From positions 1 to 41,633 of the forward strand of contig CAIYZV010000029.1 in assembly GCA_903930765.1 (NCBI GenBank): a stretch of DNA of 41,633 nt, given 5' to 3'. Position numbers and translations under genes: made by a program. The notes under the pieces were generated by a model, which was not told the origin of the DNA, ran no database searches, and saw only the letters and a list, made by a program, of their open reading frames with translations. Numbering within the stretch: the first letter of the stretch is position 1; every line of letters starts with the position of its first letter. The DNA is from an uncultured Pirellula sp. GTDB taxonomy: Bacteria; Planctomycetota; Planctomycetia; Pirellulales; Pirellulaceae. Positions 25,526-34,582 of this stretch are shown in pieces.

Positions 25526-26527
25526 ATGGGCATGTTTCTTTCTTTGGGTTCGATGGTTCGCACCGGCTGGTTTGCGATTCCAGCGATACTATTTTGTTGT
25601 TCCTTGGTCGGCTTTGGCCAAGAACCTCAGCTGGGCAACAAAGCTGGATCCGTGGAGCAAAGTGATCGAACGTCTGAGCCGGTTTCGGGGAGTGAGGCGG
25701 AGGATGGCCTCGGGGTGCATGGTTATGCAAAATCCGGATCGGTTCGCATTCACTATGTGGCACTCGGCGATGGTCCGCTGCTGATCATGATTCACGGTTT
25801 CCCGGACTATTGGTACACCTGGCGCGAGCAGATGCCCGAGCTTTCGAAGCACTTTCGCGTGGTCGCGATCGACCAGCGGGGCTACAACTACAGTGACAAG
25901 CCTGAGGGGGTGGCGAATTATGGGATCGATTACCTCGTGTCCGATATCGCTGCAGTCATTAAACACTTCAATACGAGTAAAGCGGTTGTTGTAGGGCACG
26001 ATTGGGGTGGTATGGTGGCATGGTCCTTTGCGCTGAAGCATCCGGAGATGACCGATCGGCTGATCATTCTTAATCTGCCTCATCCCAACGGATTGCGCCG
26101 TGAATTGGCGACCAATCCAGACCAGCAAAAGAACAGTGCCTACGCGAGATTTTTCCAATCGGAGAATGCGAGTCAGCTTGTGAAGAAAGAGACTCTGGTG
26201 GGTTGGGTAAAGGATCCTAAAGCCAAGACGAAATACCTGGAAGCGATGGATCGGTCGTCGCTCGACGGGATGTTGAACTACTACAAGGCGAACTATCCAC
26301 GGGAGCCTTATACAGATACCGCAGCTATCGAAGCCAAGGTTCAATGCCCAGTGCTGATGTTCCACGGGCTCAAGGACAAGGCATTGCTGGCGAGCGGGCT
26401 CAATGGAACGTGGGATTGGCTCGAAAAGGATCTTACGTTGATCACTATTCCGGGAGCGGACCACTTTGTTCAACAGGATGCATCGGATGCAGTCACGAAG
26501 AACATGGTCGGATGGTTAACGCGTTGA
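25526..26527 (+). CDS. Exported epoxide-hydrolase-like alpha/beta hydrolase
   Basis: The 333-residue product starts with a signal peptide ([18 protein letters not shown], residues 15-32) and a Ser/Glu-rich linker. The catalytic domain has the oxyanion motif [10 protein letters not shown] (90-99), the nucleophile elbow [10 protein letters not shown] with Asp159, the acid Asp284 in FHGLKDKAL, and His313 in GADHF. An aspartate nucleophile fits soluble epoxide hydrolases and haloalkane or fluoroacetate dehalogenases. The lid contains [11 protein letters not shown], with tyrosines suited to opening an epoxide, so that is preferred. Location in the periplasm is unusual for the family but common in planctomycetes. 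ATG 25526 has GAGGGG about ten bases upstream. Confidence 0.82.
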   Translation: MGMFLSLGSMVRTGWFAIPAILFCCSLVGFGQEPQLGNKAGSVEQSDRTSEPVSGSEAEDGLGVHGYAKSGSVRIHYVALGDGPLLIMIHGFPDYWYTWREQMPELSKHFRVVAIDQRGYNYSDKPEGVANYGIDYLVSDIAAVIKHFNTSKAVVVGHDWGGMVAWSFALKHPEMTDRLIILNLPHPNGLRRELATNPDQQKNSAYARFFQSENASQLVKKETLVGWVKDPKAKTKYLEAMDRSSLDGMLNYYKANYPREPYTDTAAIEAKVQCPVLMFHGLKDKALLASGLNGTWDWLEKDLTLITIPGADHFVQQDASDAVTKNMVGWLTR

Positions 26528-26600
26528 TCGACTTTTTCAATGGCGTTATTGCCAAGGAATCCAGAGATCCAGCGAGTCCATAGGAATCAAACGATGAGGG

Positions 26601-27374
26601 CTAGGGGAATTTCGATGACCGCTTTTCGATGAATGCTCGAAGGCCTTCGGTGGCTGCCTCGGTACTGCACGCTGTCGCCATCACGGCGGCACCGCTCGAC
26701 AAATGCATCATTACCGATTCCCCGATCATTTCGTTGATGAGCCGTTTGGTCAACTGGATCGATTCCGCGGAACTCAGAGCGATCTCTTTCGACCATTCAT
26801 TGGCCGAAGCCCAAATCAGATCGCTGTTGACGATGCGATGCACTAGTTGCACGCGGTGGGCTTCATTTCCGTCGATGGTATCACCACCGAGGAGCATTCT
26901 GGCGGCGAGGGATGCTCCGCATCGATAAGCCAGGAGCGGGCTGACCAAGCCCGAAACCAGTCCGAACCGTGGTGCAGGAGATCCAAATCGAGCGTTTGGC
27001 GAAGCGATAACCAGGTCGCTTGCGAGCACCAATCCCAAACCGATCCCTAGGGCTGGTCCATCGATGGCAGCGATGATCGGTTTGGGCAATCGCAGCATCG
27101 ACTCGATCAGCTCTTGGAGTTCGTCGGCGATTTCTCGCCATGCGTCGAGAGCGTCGGCATCTTGGGATGTCTCATGCCACTCGGAGAGATGGATCCCCGA
27201 GCAGAATGCATCTCCTTTGGCAGTTAGGATTACCGCGCGAACACTTTTATCGCGATGGAAATCCGAAAAAGCATCGATCAGCTGCTGGATCATTTCCCGC
27301 GACAAGGCATTGCGAGTCGCGGGAGCATCGAGCAAGATCGTGCCGCTGGGAGCGGCTTTCTGAAGCCGAATCAT
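26601..27374 (-). CDS. Crotonase-fold protein lacking both catalytic glutamates
   Basis: The 257-residue product has the enoyl-CoA hydratase/isomerase fold: NALSREMIQQLIDAF (residues 22-36), the first oxyanion segment GDAFCSGIHLSEW (54-66), and the second IAAIDGPALGIGLGLVLASD (101-120), followed by ARFGSPAPRFGL (128-139). In rat crotonase the acids are Glu144 in GGGCEL and Glu164 in GQPE; the matching residues here are Gly114 and Ala134. Classical hydratase activity is therefore unlikely, though both oxyanion segments for CoA thioesters remain. Isomerase, decarboxylase or thioesterase roles in the superfamily use other residues. The gene lies 21 bp downstream of the PpiD/SurA-like gene on the same strand and may share its transcript. 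Confidence 0.82.
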   Translation of the reverse strand: MIRLQKAAPSGTILLDAPATRNALSREMIQQLIDAFSDFHRDKSVRAVILTAKGDAFCSGIHLSEWHETSQDADALDAWREIADELQELIESMLRLPKPIIAAIDGPALGIGLGLVLASDLVIASPNARFGSPAPRFGLVSGLVSPLLAYRCGASLAARMLLGGDTIDGNEAHRVQLVHRIVNSDLIWASANEWSKEIALSSAESIQLTKRLINEMIGESVMMHLSSGAAVMATACSTEAATEGLRAFIEKRSSKFP

Positions 27375-27395
27375 AGTGCTGAACTGCTTCTCGAT

Positions 27396-29738
27396 TTACT
27401 TTTGCTGGAACCCTAGTTGTTTTTGCACGTTGGAGAACCAAGCTGGCAGGGTTCGGGCAGATTCCAGGTTGGCTGCATTTTGGACCCCGGTTGTGTTTGG
27501 GGCGGTCGAGAAACGTGCCAAGAGATCGTCTTCGCTCGGCGCGAAACCGTTGACTTTGATCACGTAGTAAACTTCCTTCGCTAGGTCCGCTACGATGGTG
27601 GTTTGACCAGGAGCCGTTGCGAATACTTTATCCATGAAGTCATTGCCGATGGGTTTCAGGCCGTCGACATTGCTCAATTGGATATCGAAGTTTGCGAACA
27701 TGGCATTGAGCCAGGTGAATGGAGTGGGGCGAACAACCAGAGCGCGATCGGATTCGGAGTCGAGCGACTCGGACAACGAGGAGGCGCCGACCCGGGATGC
27801 CAGCTCTTTCGCTTTGGCTTCGGCAAGCTCGGCAGCTCGTTGCGTTTGCCAGACGGTTTGTACAGCTTCTTTCGCGCTTTCATACGAGGGGGTCGATGCG
27901 GACTTTTGGTCGACTTTCCAAAACAGGAATCGGGTCAACATCGACGAACTGATCAATGGGACGTAGAGGTTGCCGATATTTTCGCTGTCGTAAGGATCGG
28001 GTTCAACACCGATCAATTGGATAAACTGGAAAGGTTGCATTCGGATCCCGCGAGCGACACGCGAATTACCGATGGGTAGGGTACTGGCGGTACGGATATC
28101 GACCAAGCCGGTACGGCTGAATTGGAAACCGTACTTATCAGCAATTTCTTGGAGGTTCGGCTTTTCGGGTTCTGCAACAGAACTATCTTTTTCGGCGACG
28201 GCTCGCTCGTAGGCCCGTCGATTGACCGAATAGATTTCCATTTGGTCACGGATTTCAGAAATGCGTTGTTCTAAAACCTTGAAGGCTTGTCCGGCGGCAG
28301 ATTCCCGCGCGATGGCTTCGCGGACTTCTTCGAAGGTTTGGGTCCGCATCGGCATGCTCTCGGTCGCGGGGGTCGTTGGTGGCAGAGCGCCCCCTGCGTC
28401 TGCGGGTGCAGAATCTTGAGGCGCAGAATCCTGGATGGTCAAGGTTGGCGTGTCGGCTGCAGTGGTGGTTGTCGTTGCCGCGGTCGCGGGTGCCGGATCG
28501 GTAGCAGGTGGTGTTTGCGGTTCTGCAGCTGGATCTTGGTAGCTGACCAGCTTCACGCTTGAGTTTGGATTGTTCGGCAAGAACGCTTGTGGTTTCAACC
28601 CATCAGCAGGAGCTTCGGAAGCAGCGGGAACTTCGGAAGGATTCTCGAGGGTTGGTGGCAAGCCGGCGGGTGGTTCTGCGGCTGGTTTGGATTCGGTGTT
28701 TTCTGCCGGGGCATCCGTGGTTGCTGGTGTTTCCGGTGCAGCAGGTGTTTCGGCAGGTTGGGTGGTGTCAGGTACTCGGTATTGGTTTTCTTTGACACGG
28801 CGTTCGTATTCGGAGCGGAGAACATCTTCCGGGATTTTCAACATTTCTTCGTTGATGATCTTATCGACGTCGCAGGCGATGAACTCGAAGTCTGCCATCT
28901 GAGGGGTCATGAAGGCAGGTTCGGTTTGAATAGGTACATCGATGCGAGTGAGGCTCTTTCCTTTTTCGAACAAGGCTCTCAGTTCGCGATCACTGGGCTT
29001 TGCGGTTACTTGCGTTTCAAAATCCTTCACGAATACAGGAAAGGCTTCGATCGATGCCGTCTTGTTGAACCGCTGGAAGTATTGCCAGTTTTTGCTTGGA
29101 GGGGCCAGAACGGTGGTCGGCAACCCTTGCGAGTTGACCCGTTCTTCGAAGCGTTCGGAAACATTTGCAACTCGGAGGAGAGCGTTTTTGGTGAGTTCCT
29201 CGCGCATCAAGCGATTGAAGTCCATCAAGTTCATCCGTCCGCCTGAAACTTCACGGAGAGCTTTTTGGATTTGATCCCCGGACAATTTACCATCGACGAA
29301 CTTTTGCAAGAATCGCTTGACCGATTGATCGTCGAAATGAATCCCGAGCCGGTTGGCTTCGGCGACCAATAGTTTTCTCTGCACGATGATCGAGGGGTCG
29401 CGTGTGTCTTGGGAGATTCCAACGACGGAAAAATCAGGACGAACTTCTGGGACTTGTGGGAAGCCACCTTTGTCCCGAACATCCACGGCGAGTTTTCTCA
29501 GGAACGTGTTGGCGATGGCCAATTGGGTGAGTTCGGTATCGAGCTGTTCGCGGGTGATGGAACCACCAGCCCATGATGCCGCGATCGCTTTGGCATCCCG
29601 ATTGCGGCCCGCGCTACCGCCGTACCCCGAAAAGGACTGGAGCATTGGAGCGACCACAAAGGATAGGATCGCGATCAAGACGGCTCCTGCCATCCAAAGA
29701 CGCTGGTTCTTGCGAAAAATCGAAAACGGGCTGGCCAT
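27396..29738 (-). CDS. Membrane-anchored PpiD/SurA-like chaperone without a visible PPIase domain
   Basis: The 780-residue product begins with a cytoplasmic stub and one membrane helix (LWMAGAVLIAILSFVVAPML, about residues 14-33), then a SurA_N-type helical part: WAGGSITREQLDTELTQLAI (about 55-74), IIVQRKLLVAEANRLGI and SGDQIQKALREVSGG. A Pro/Ala/Thr-rich stretch (about 325-470) separates it from a C-terminal helical and strand-rich region ending in PAWFSNVQKQLGFQQK. I see no parvulin signature, so it may act as a holdase rather than an isomerase. ATG 29738 was chosen over an upstream frame because AAGGAA lies eight bases before it and the following sequence gives a normal type II anchor. The promoter spacer upstream is palindromic. 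Confidence 0.75.
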   Translation of the reverse strand: MASPFSIFRKNQRLWMAGAVLIAILSFVVAPMLQSFSGYGGSAGRNRDAKAIAASWAGGSITREQLDTELTQLAIANTFLRKLAVDVRDKGGFPQVPEVRPDFSVVGISQDTRDPSIIVQRKLLVAEANRLGIHFDDQSVKRFLQKFVDGKLSGDQIQKALREVSGGRMNLMDFNRLMREELTKNALLRVANVSERFEERVNSQGLPTTVLAPPSKNWQYFQRFNKTASIEAFPVFVKDFETQVTAKPSDRELRALFEKGKSLTRIDVPIQTEPAFMTPQMADFEFIACDVDKIINEEMLKIPEDVLRSEYERRVKENQYRVPDTTQPAETPAAPETPATTDAPAENTESKPAAEPPAGLPPTLENPSEVPAASEAPADGLKPQAFLPNNPNSSVKLVSYQDPAAEPQTPPATDPAPATAATTTTTAADTPTLTIQDSAPQDSAPADAGGALPPTTPATESMPMRTQTFEEVREAIARESAAGQAFKVLEQRISEIRDQMEIYSVNRRAYERAVAEKDSSVAEPEKPNLQEIADKYGFQFSRTGLVDIRTASTLPIGNSRVARGIRMQPFQFIQLIGVEPDPYDSENIGNLYVPLISSSMLTRFLFWKVDQKSASTPSYESAKEAVQTVWQTQRAAELAEAKAKELASRVGASSLSESLDSESDRALVVRPTPFTWLNAMFANFDIQLSNVDGLKPIGNDFMDKVFATAPGQTTIVADLAKEVYYVIKVNGFAPSEDDLLARFSTAPNTTGVQNAANLESARTLPAWFSNVQKQLGFQQK

Positions 29739-29805
29739 GAAAAAACGTTCCTTGAGTCGCTGCGATTCGAGAGGCGGAAAGCCATAAATGCTTAGCAATC
29801 CGTGG

Positions 29806-29833
29806 ATTGTAGGGTTTCCTCAAACCCATGCAA
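29806..29833 (-). promoter_or_regulatory. Promoter whose spacer is a perfect palindrome
   Basis: On the minus strand TTGCAT (29833-29828) and TACAAT (29811-29806) are 16 bp apart. The spacer is GGGTTT, GAGG, AAACCC (29812-29827 on the plus strand), a perfect 6-4-6 inverted repeat that fills it exactly. It is a likely regulator site controlling the PpiD/SurA-like gene; the regulator is unknown. Confidence 0.5.
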
Positions 29834-29953
29834 TCGCAGTGTTGGGGCGGAATTTGCGAACCCAGGGGGACTTGACAGACTGGCAACCTTCCGATCACAA
29901 AGCGATTCAAGGCGTTGCCTGTGTTTGCCCTCCCAAAGAAACCCTAGAACCAA

Positions 29954-32764
29954 ATGAGCCAAAAAAAGTCCCTCGTCATCGTCGAATCGCCTGCAAAAGC
30001 TAAGACGATTTCAAAATTCCTTGGGAGCGGATACCAAGTCGAGGCTTCGATTGGGCACATCCGGGACCTGCCGGGGGGGGCAAAGGAGGTGCCGGCTGAG
30101 TTCAAAACGCAGCCGTGGGCCTCGCTGGGGGTCAATGTCGATGAGGGTTTTGAGCCCTTATACATTGTCCCCGCCGACAAAAAGAAGCATGTGAACTTTT
30201 TGAAATCGGCACTCAAGGACGCCAAGGATTTGTATCTGGCGACGGACGAGGACCGGGAAGGAGAGGCAATTTCGTGGCATTTGAGGGAGGTGCTCAAGCC
30301 CAAGGTGCCAGTCCATCGGATGGTTTTCCATGAAATCACCAAAGAGGCGATTCAGGGGGCACTCAAGTCGACTCGCCAGATCGATGAGGGATTGGTCAAA
30401 GCCCAAGAGACCCGCCGAATTTTGGATCGACTCTACGGCTATGACGTTTCCCCGTTGCTTTGGAAAAAGGTACGGCCGGGATTGTCTGCCGGTCGGGTTC
30501 AGAGCGTCGCTGTCCGCTTGATTGTGGAACGGGAACGGGATCGGATAGCATTTCGAAGCGCTACGTACTTTGATCTCGAAGCCTACTTAGAGACGGCGGG
30601 TCGCGAGCGGTTCCAAGCGATGCTCGTCAGTGTGGGTGGTCGGCGCATCCCTTCGGGGAAAGATTTTGATCCGTTGACTGGAAAGCTCAAGGATCCCAAC
30701 CTGCTGTTGCTCGACGGGAAGAGTGCGCAGGATTTGAAGCAGCGGCTCATGAAGTCGGATTTCGTAGTCCAAAATGTCGAAGTCAAGCCATACACGGAGC
30801 GGCCCAAGCCCCCGTTCACCACGAGCACGCTGCAACAGGAGTCCAACCGCAAGCTGGGGATGACCGCTCGCGATACCATGCGGGTCGCGCAGAGTTTGTA
30901 CGAAAACGGCTATATCACTTACATGCGTACCGACTCGACGACACTTTCCAAAGAGGCTGTCGGGGCGGCTCGCGAATTGGTGCGATCGCAGTATGGTCCC
31001 GAGTTCCTGTACGCCAGCGAACGGACGTATGCGACCAAAGTCAAAAATGCGCAGGAGGCGCACGAAGCGATTCGGCCTGCGGGTCATCCGTTCCAACTCC
31101 CTGAAACGCTGCGAGGCGAACTCAATTACGATCAATTCCGTTTGTTCGAGTTGATTTGGAAGAGAACCATTGCATCGCAGATGGCTGACGCCAGAAAGCG
31201 TCGCGTGGTGATGACGATCCAAGCGGGAGATGCTGTTTTCCAGGCGACTGGAACATCGATCGAGTTCGAAGGTTTCTTGCGAGCCTATGTCGAGGGTAGT
31301 GACGACCCTGCAGCGGAATTGGCAGAGAAAGAAAAGCTCCTGCCAGCGGTCAAGCTACAGGAGAAGCTTCTGCTCGATGCTCTTGAGAGTCTCTCGCATA
31401 CCACACAACCGCCCGCTCGATTTACCGAAGCGTCGTTAACCCAAGCCTTGGAAGAGCGAGGTATCGGTCGCCCGAGTACGTATGCCGCCATCATCGACAC
31501 GATTCTGCGGCGGGACTATGTCTTCAAAAAAGGGAATGCGCTCGTACCGAGTTGGACTGCGTTTGCCGTTATCCGTTTGATGGAAGACCATTTTGCGTCG
31601 CTCGTGGATTATCAGTTCACCGCGGAAATGGAAGATTATCTCGACGAGATCAGTAGAAACGAGCGCGAGAATCTGGCGTACCTGCAGGAGTTTTACTTCG
31701 GTGATAGTGTGACTCCCGGAGATGCAGCGCCGGGCGGGATAGGGCTCAAGCCGTTGCTTGAGCAGAAGGTCGCTGAGATCGACCCCCGAATCGCGTGCTC
31801 CTATCCGCTAGAATCCAATAACGATCCCGATTTGCCGAACCTTTGCGTCCGTATCGGTCGCTATGGACCCTACGTCGAACGCGGCGATCGCCGCGCGAGC
31901 ATTCCCGAGGATATGCCTCCCGATGAACTTACTCTCGAGACGGCAAACGCTTTGCTCGAGAAGCAAGAAAAGGGAGAGCAACCGCTCGGGGTGCATCCTG
32001 CCACTCATAAACCGATCTTTATCAAACAAGGTCGTTTTGGTCCCTATGTTCAGATGGGCGCCGCTGACGATGAAGAAAAGAAGAACGCGTCGTTGCCCAA
32101 AGGGGTCAGTGTTGAAGATGTGACCGTGGATTTGGCGGTGAAACTGTTGTCGTTACCGCGGGACCTCGGTCCGCATCCCGATGATGGGGAACCGGTGATT
32201 GCTACCCAAGGACGATTTGGCCCGTTCATCAAGCATGGATCCGACTCGCGATCTATTGGACCTGAGTATCAATTGCTGGAGATCACGCTTGAGCAAGCCT
32301 TGTCTATTTTGGCGCAACCCAAGGCGGCGCAGGGGCGAGGCCGAGGCGTTGCCGCTCCGCCGTTAAAAACCTTCGACGCATCTCCGGTCACCAGCAAACC
32401 GATCGAGTTGCGGGACGGACGCTATGGACTCTATGTGACCGACGGGGAGACCAATGCTTCGCTCCCGAAAGACATGTCAGGTGATGAGCTTAGTTTCGAG
32501 CAAGCGGTGAGTTTGTTGCAAGCACGAGCTGCGGCTGGCCCGAGCAAGAAAAAGAGTGGGCGTGGTTCTAAGAAATCGGCACCTTCGGCGAAGAAAACCG
32601 CTAGCAAGAAAACCACCTCTAAGAAAACCACCGGCGACGAGGATGCGTTGGGGGATGACGCTGACGTGAAAACCCCGGCGAAGAAGGTCGCAAAAAAGGT
32701 GGCGAAAAAAGCTGGTACCAAAGCCTCAAAAGGCTCCACAAAAACGAGTAAGAAAACCACTTAG
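29954..32764 (+). CDS. topA: DNA topoisomerase I (type IA)
   Basis: The 936-residue enzyme relaxes negative supercoils. The Toprim domain opens with SLVIVESPAKAKTISKFLG (residues 6-24) and carries ATDEDREGEAISWHL (about 95-109). The active-site tyrosine is Tyr323 in ITYMRTDS, and EERGIGRPSTYAAII lies near 498. From about residue 612 the zinc fingers of E. coli TopA are replaced by four TopoI_C repeats of the pattern RFGPYV...SLP. The last 75 residues are a lysine/threonine/serine tail with KKTASKK-type motifs like histone H1-tail proteins. The repeats are common in planctomycetes and other bacteria; the tail probably adds DNA affinity. It is divergent from the PpiD/SurA-like gene. No good ribosome site is seen. 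Confidence 0.95.
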   Translation: MSQKKSLVIVESPAKAKTISKFLGSGYQVEASIGHIRDLPGGAKEVPAEFKTQPWASLGVNVDEGFEPLYIVPADKKKHVNFLKSALKDAKDLYLATDEDREGEAISWHLREVLKPKVPVHRMVFHEITKEAIQGALKSTRQIDEGLVKAQETRRILDRLYGYDVSPLLWKKVRPGLSAGRVQSVAVRLIVERERDRIAFRSATYFDLEAYLETAGRERFQAMLVSVGGRRIPSGKDFDPLTGKLKDPNLLLLDGKSAQDLKQRLMKSDFVVQNVEVKPYTERPKPPFTTSTLQQESNRKLGMTARDTMRVAQSLYENGYITYMRTDSTTLSKEAVGAARELVRSQYGPEFLYASERTYATKVKNAQEAHEAIRPAGHPFQLPETLRGELNYDQFRLFELIWKRTIASQMADARKRRVVMTIQAGDAVFQATGTSIEFEGFLRAYVEGSDDPAAELAEKEKLLPAVKLQEKLLLDALESLSHTTQPPARFTEASLTQALEERGIGRPSTYAAIIDTILRRDYVFKKGNALVPSWTAFAVIRLMEDHFASLVDYQFTAEMEDYLDEISRNERENLAYLQEFYFGDSVTPGDAAPGGIGLKPLLEQKVAEIDPRIACSYPLESNNDPDLPNLCVRIGRYGPYVERGDRRASIPEDMPPDELTLETANALLEKQEKGEQPLGVHPATHKPIFIKQGRFGPYVQMGAADDEEKKNASLPKGVSVEDVTVDLAVKLLSLPRDLGPHPDDGEPVIATQGRFGPFIKHGSDSRSIGPEYQLLEITLEQALSILAQPKAAQGRGRGVAAPPLKTFDASPVTSKPIELRDGRYGLYVTDGETNASLPKDMSGDELSFEQAVSLLQARAAAGPSKKKSGRGSKKSAPSAKKTASKKTTSKKTTGDEDALGDDADVKTPAKKVAKKVAKKAGTKASKGSTKTSKKTT

Positions 32765-32781
32765 GTAAAGAAACCACTTAG
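32748..32781. repeat. 17-bp tandem duplication copying the topA stop codon
   Basis: GTAAGAAAACCACTTAG (32748-32764) ends with the TAG stop of topA and is followed directly by GTAAAGAAACCACTTAG (32765-32781), 15 of 17 identical. The second copy again ends in TAG. Confidence 0.88.
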
Positions 32782-32793
32782 GAATGCTTGGCA

Positions 32794-33483
32794 GTGAACG
32801 GAACTGTTGAACTCAGCCTCTCCTCGATCTGTGGTGCTCGACTCCATCACGCCATTGCAGATGCGTTGTTGTCTCAGCAGCAATTTGCGTCTGCTGCGGA
32901 TACCGGTGCGGTTGCGATACGGATTATTGGGGAGGGAGCTCCGCATTTCGTGGGCGTGGGATTGAGCCATCCCAACCCTATCGACGTTGTTGGACCCGTT
33001 GGTGATTACGCGTTTTGCGGTGCAGACAATGTTGACGTCACCGTGGATGGGGATGCGGGCGAGTTCGCCGCGCATTCGCTGCGGTCGGGACAAGTTGTCA
33101 TCAAGGGGTCGGTGACCGATTCGCTGGGTTCGATGGCGGTGGGAGGGTTGGTCGCGGTCTACGGGAGCGCTGGAGCGCGAGCCGGCATTTGCCTCCATGG
33201 TGCTGATATTTTCGTGCGTGGGAATGTTGGCGCCGAAGCGGGCTTTCGCATGCAGCAAGGGACCATCATCATCGGTGGGAACGCCGGGGAGCAACTCGGT
33301 AAGCGCCTGCAAGGTGGTACCATCTACCTTCGTGGCGATGCGGTCAGCATCAGCGCGGATATCGAGGAGCAACGGCTGCGGGAGCCGGACCGCCTGAAGC
33401 TCGGCTTGTTGTTGCTAAAAGCGGGTATTAAGACCCCGTCCGGTAAAGACTTTCGAGTCTTTCGTCGACGGTTGGATTCCTGA
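32794..33483 (+). CDS. GXGXG-domain protein, GlxC/MgsB-like (glutamate synthase family)
   Basis: The 229-residue product is a right-handed beta-helix of the glutamate synthase alpha C-terminal (GltB3) family. It opens with LSLSSICGARLHHAIADALL, has a spacer strand ending in GVGLSHPNPIDVVG, and carries regular turns of the G-x-x-G...G type (VDVTVDGDAGEFAAHSLRSG, VVIKGSVTDSLGSMAVGG, ADIFVRGNVGAEAGFRMQQG, TIIIGGNAGEQLGKRLQGG). The length and end resemble GlxC/MgsB, the middle subunit of N-methylglutamate synthase and of archaeal-type split glutamate synthases. GTG 32794 with AGGAA about ten bases upstream is preferred to TTG 32788. It follows topA by 29 bp and precedes the barrel-like gene by 36 bp. 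No amidotransferase subunit is nearby. Confidence 0.72.
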   Translation: MNGTVELSLSSICGARLHHAIADALLSQQQFASAADTGAVAIRIIGEGAPHFVGVGLSHPNPIDVVGPVGDYAFCGADNVDVTVDGDAGEFAAHSLRSGQVVIKGSVTDSLGSMAVGGLVAVYGSAGARAGICLHGADIFVRGNVGAEAGFRMQQGTIIIGGNAGEQLGKRLQGGTIYLRGDAVSISADIEEQRLREPDRLKLGLLLLKAGIKTPSGKDFRVFRRRLDS

Positions 33484-33519
33484 AGCTTTGGACGGTTTCA
33501 TAAGGCAGGCACACTCGCA

Positions 33520-34536
33520 ATGACCAATTACGAATCGAAACCCCGTCGATTGCGACCTCGACCTGTCTACGAACGGCTCGATGTGGACCCAGCTCTGGCG
33601 AATGAAGCGTACGATAGCAGTTGCGTTCTCAAAGGTGCGAATGGTGAAGCCAGCCTGTCATGGCCGTGCCCGATTTTTGTGAGGCAAGGGGCGGATAACG
33701 CATGCAGTGAACAGCTTGCCGCAACACTTGTCCGGCTGCGTCGTGAATTGGGCGTGAGCTCATACCGGAGCCATGCGGATTCATCCGCGTCGGAATCACG
33801 GTCCCTCGCTGCGGGGATTGAGATCGTACCTGTGTACGTTAATGAGTGCTTTCAGCCTGCGAAGTTTCATCACGCTGAGCAGATTGAGTTGCAATTTTTT
33901 CAAGGCGTCTCTGAGCCCAATTCTCGCACTGTAGGCCATCAATCTCGGTTTACCAAACAGCGTTGGATCCCTCAGATGCCGTGCGATATTTCCAGCATCG
34001 ATCAATTGTCCAGGCGAGTTGAAATGCTTCGGCAATCGAGCGATCAGCAGAGCGTGTTGGTTGGGGCCGCGATCGCAGCATGCTCGATTTACGATGATGT
34101 TCGCTACATCATTGACGCGGGTTTTGATTACGTGACATTGCTCACTCACATCACCGGCGACATGCTGACGTCGCAATCGCTCGAACTCCATTCTGTCGAT
34201 TCGGCAATCGCATCGGCCACACGCGCCATCCACGACTCGGGGCGGAAGGGTTTTTCGTTGCTGATCACATCGCCACCAACTCGGGCCTCGCAAGCCATCG
34301 AGTGGTTTTCGGCAGGAGTTCGAGCGATTGGAATCGATGCGACGCTGCAGCAAGGCCGACCATCGAGTGCCACATACTCCGGTGATAGCTTCGGAAGCTT
34401 TATGGGGGAGTATGGTCGGCAACCCACGTCAGGACTGGAGTGGATTTACGATGCCGCTGAGGAGTTCATCGATGCCCTGGTTTCGGAATGCCGTTTCGTC
34501 GGACTGGAATCTCTTCGACACTTATATCCGGGCTAA
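33520..34536 (+). CDS. Degenerate GltB2/GlxD-like FMN-barrel protein
   Basis: The 338-residue product resembles the central glutamate synthase domain only in outline. After an N-terminal part with PCPIFVRQGAD and ELGVSSYRSH, residues about 155-275 (DISSIDQLSRRVEMLR, SVLVGAAIAACSIYDDVRYI, IDAGFDYVTLL, then a last repeat ending in SAGVRAIGIDATL) follow the strand and helix order of GlxD/GltB2, including 'V-G-x-x-I-A' and 'A-G-x-x-A-I-G'. The Gly-rich FMN loop (G-G-T-G-A) and the cysteines of the Fe-S cluster are absent, so flavin chemistry as in glutamate synthase is unlikely. It is 80-100 residues shorter than GlxD. The product may instead serve as a partner of the GXGXG protein. A 16-bp duplication covers its TAA stop. 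Confidence 0.55.
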   Translation: MTNYESKPRRLRPRPVYERLDVDPALANEAYDSSCVLKGANGEASLSWPCPIFVRQGADNACSEQLAATLVRLRRELGVSSYRSHADSSASESRSLAAGIEIVPVYVNECFQPAKFHHAEQIELQFFQGVSEPNSRTVGHQSRFTKQRWIPQMPCDISSIDQLSRRVEMLRQSSDQQSVLVGAAIAACSIYDDVRYIIDAGFDYVTLLTHITGDMLTSQSLELHSVDSAIASATRAIHDSGRKGFSLLITSPPTRASQAIEWFSAGVRAIGIDATLQQGRPSSATYSGDSFGSFMGEYGRQPTSGLEWIYDAAEEFIDALVSECRFVGLESLRHLYPG

Positions 34537-34554
34537 AGTATATCCGGTCTGAGC
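34523..34554. repeat. 16-bp tandem duplication covering a stop codon
   Basis: TATATCCGGGCTAAAG (34523-34538), which includes the TAA stop of the barrel-like gene, is followed by TATATCCGGTCTGAGC (34539-34554). Twelve of 16 bases match, with the first nine identical. The second copy carries TGA. Confidence 0.7.
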
Positions 34555-34582
34555 GGATGAGAGTCGCCGCTGACCCATGCAC

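Noticed and set aside
25589-26473. 294-codon open frame opposite the epoxide-hydrolase-like gene
   Set aside because: Antisense shadow of an intact, motif-complete gene; composition is arginine- and histidine-rich with no domain.
29872-29900. Promoter of topA from a perfect TTGACA at 29872
   Set aside because: No acceptable -10 box at 15-19 bp spacing, so the match is probably chance.
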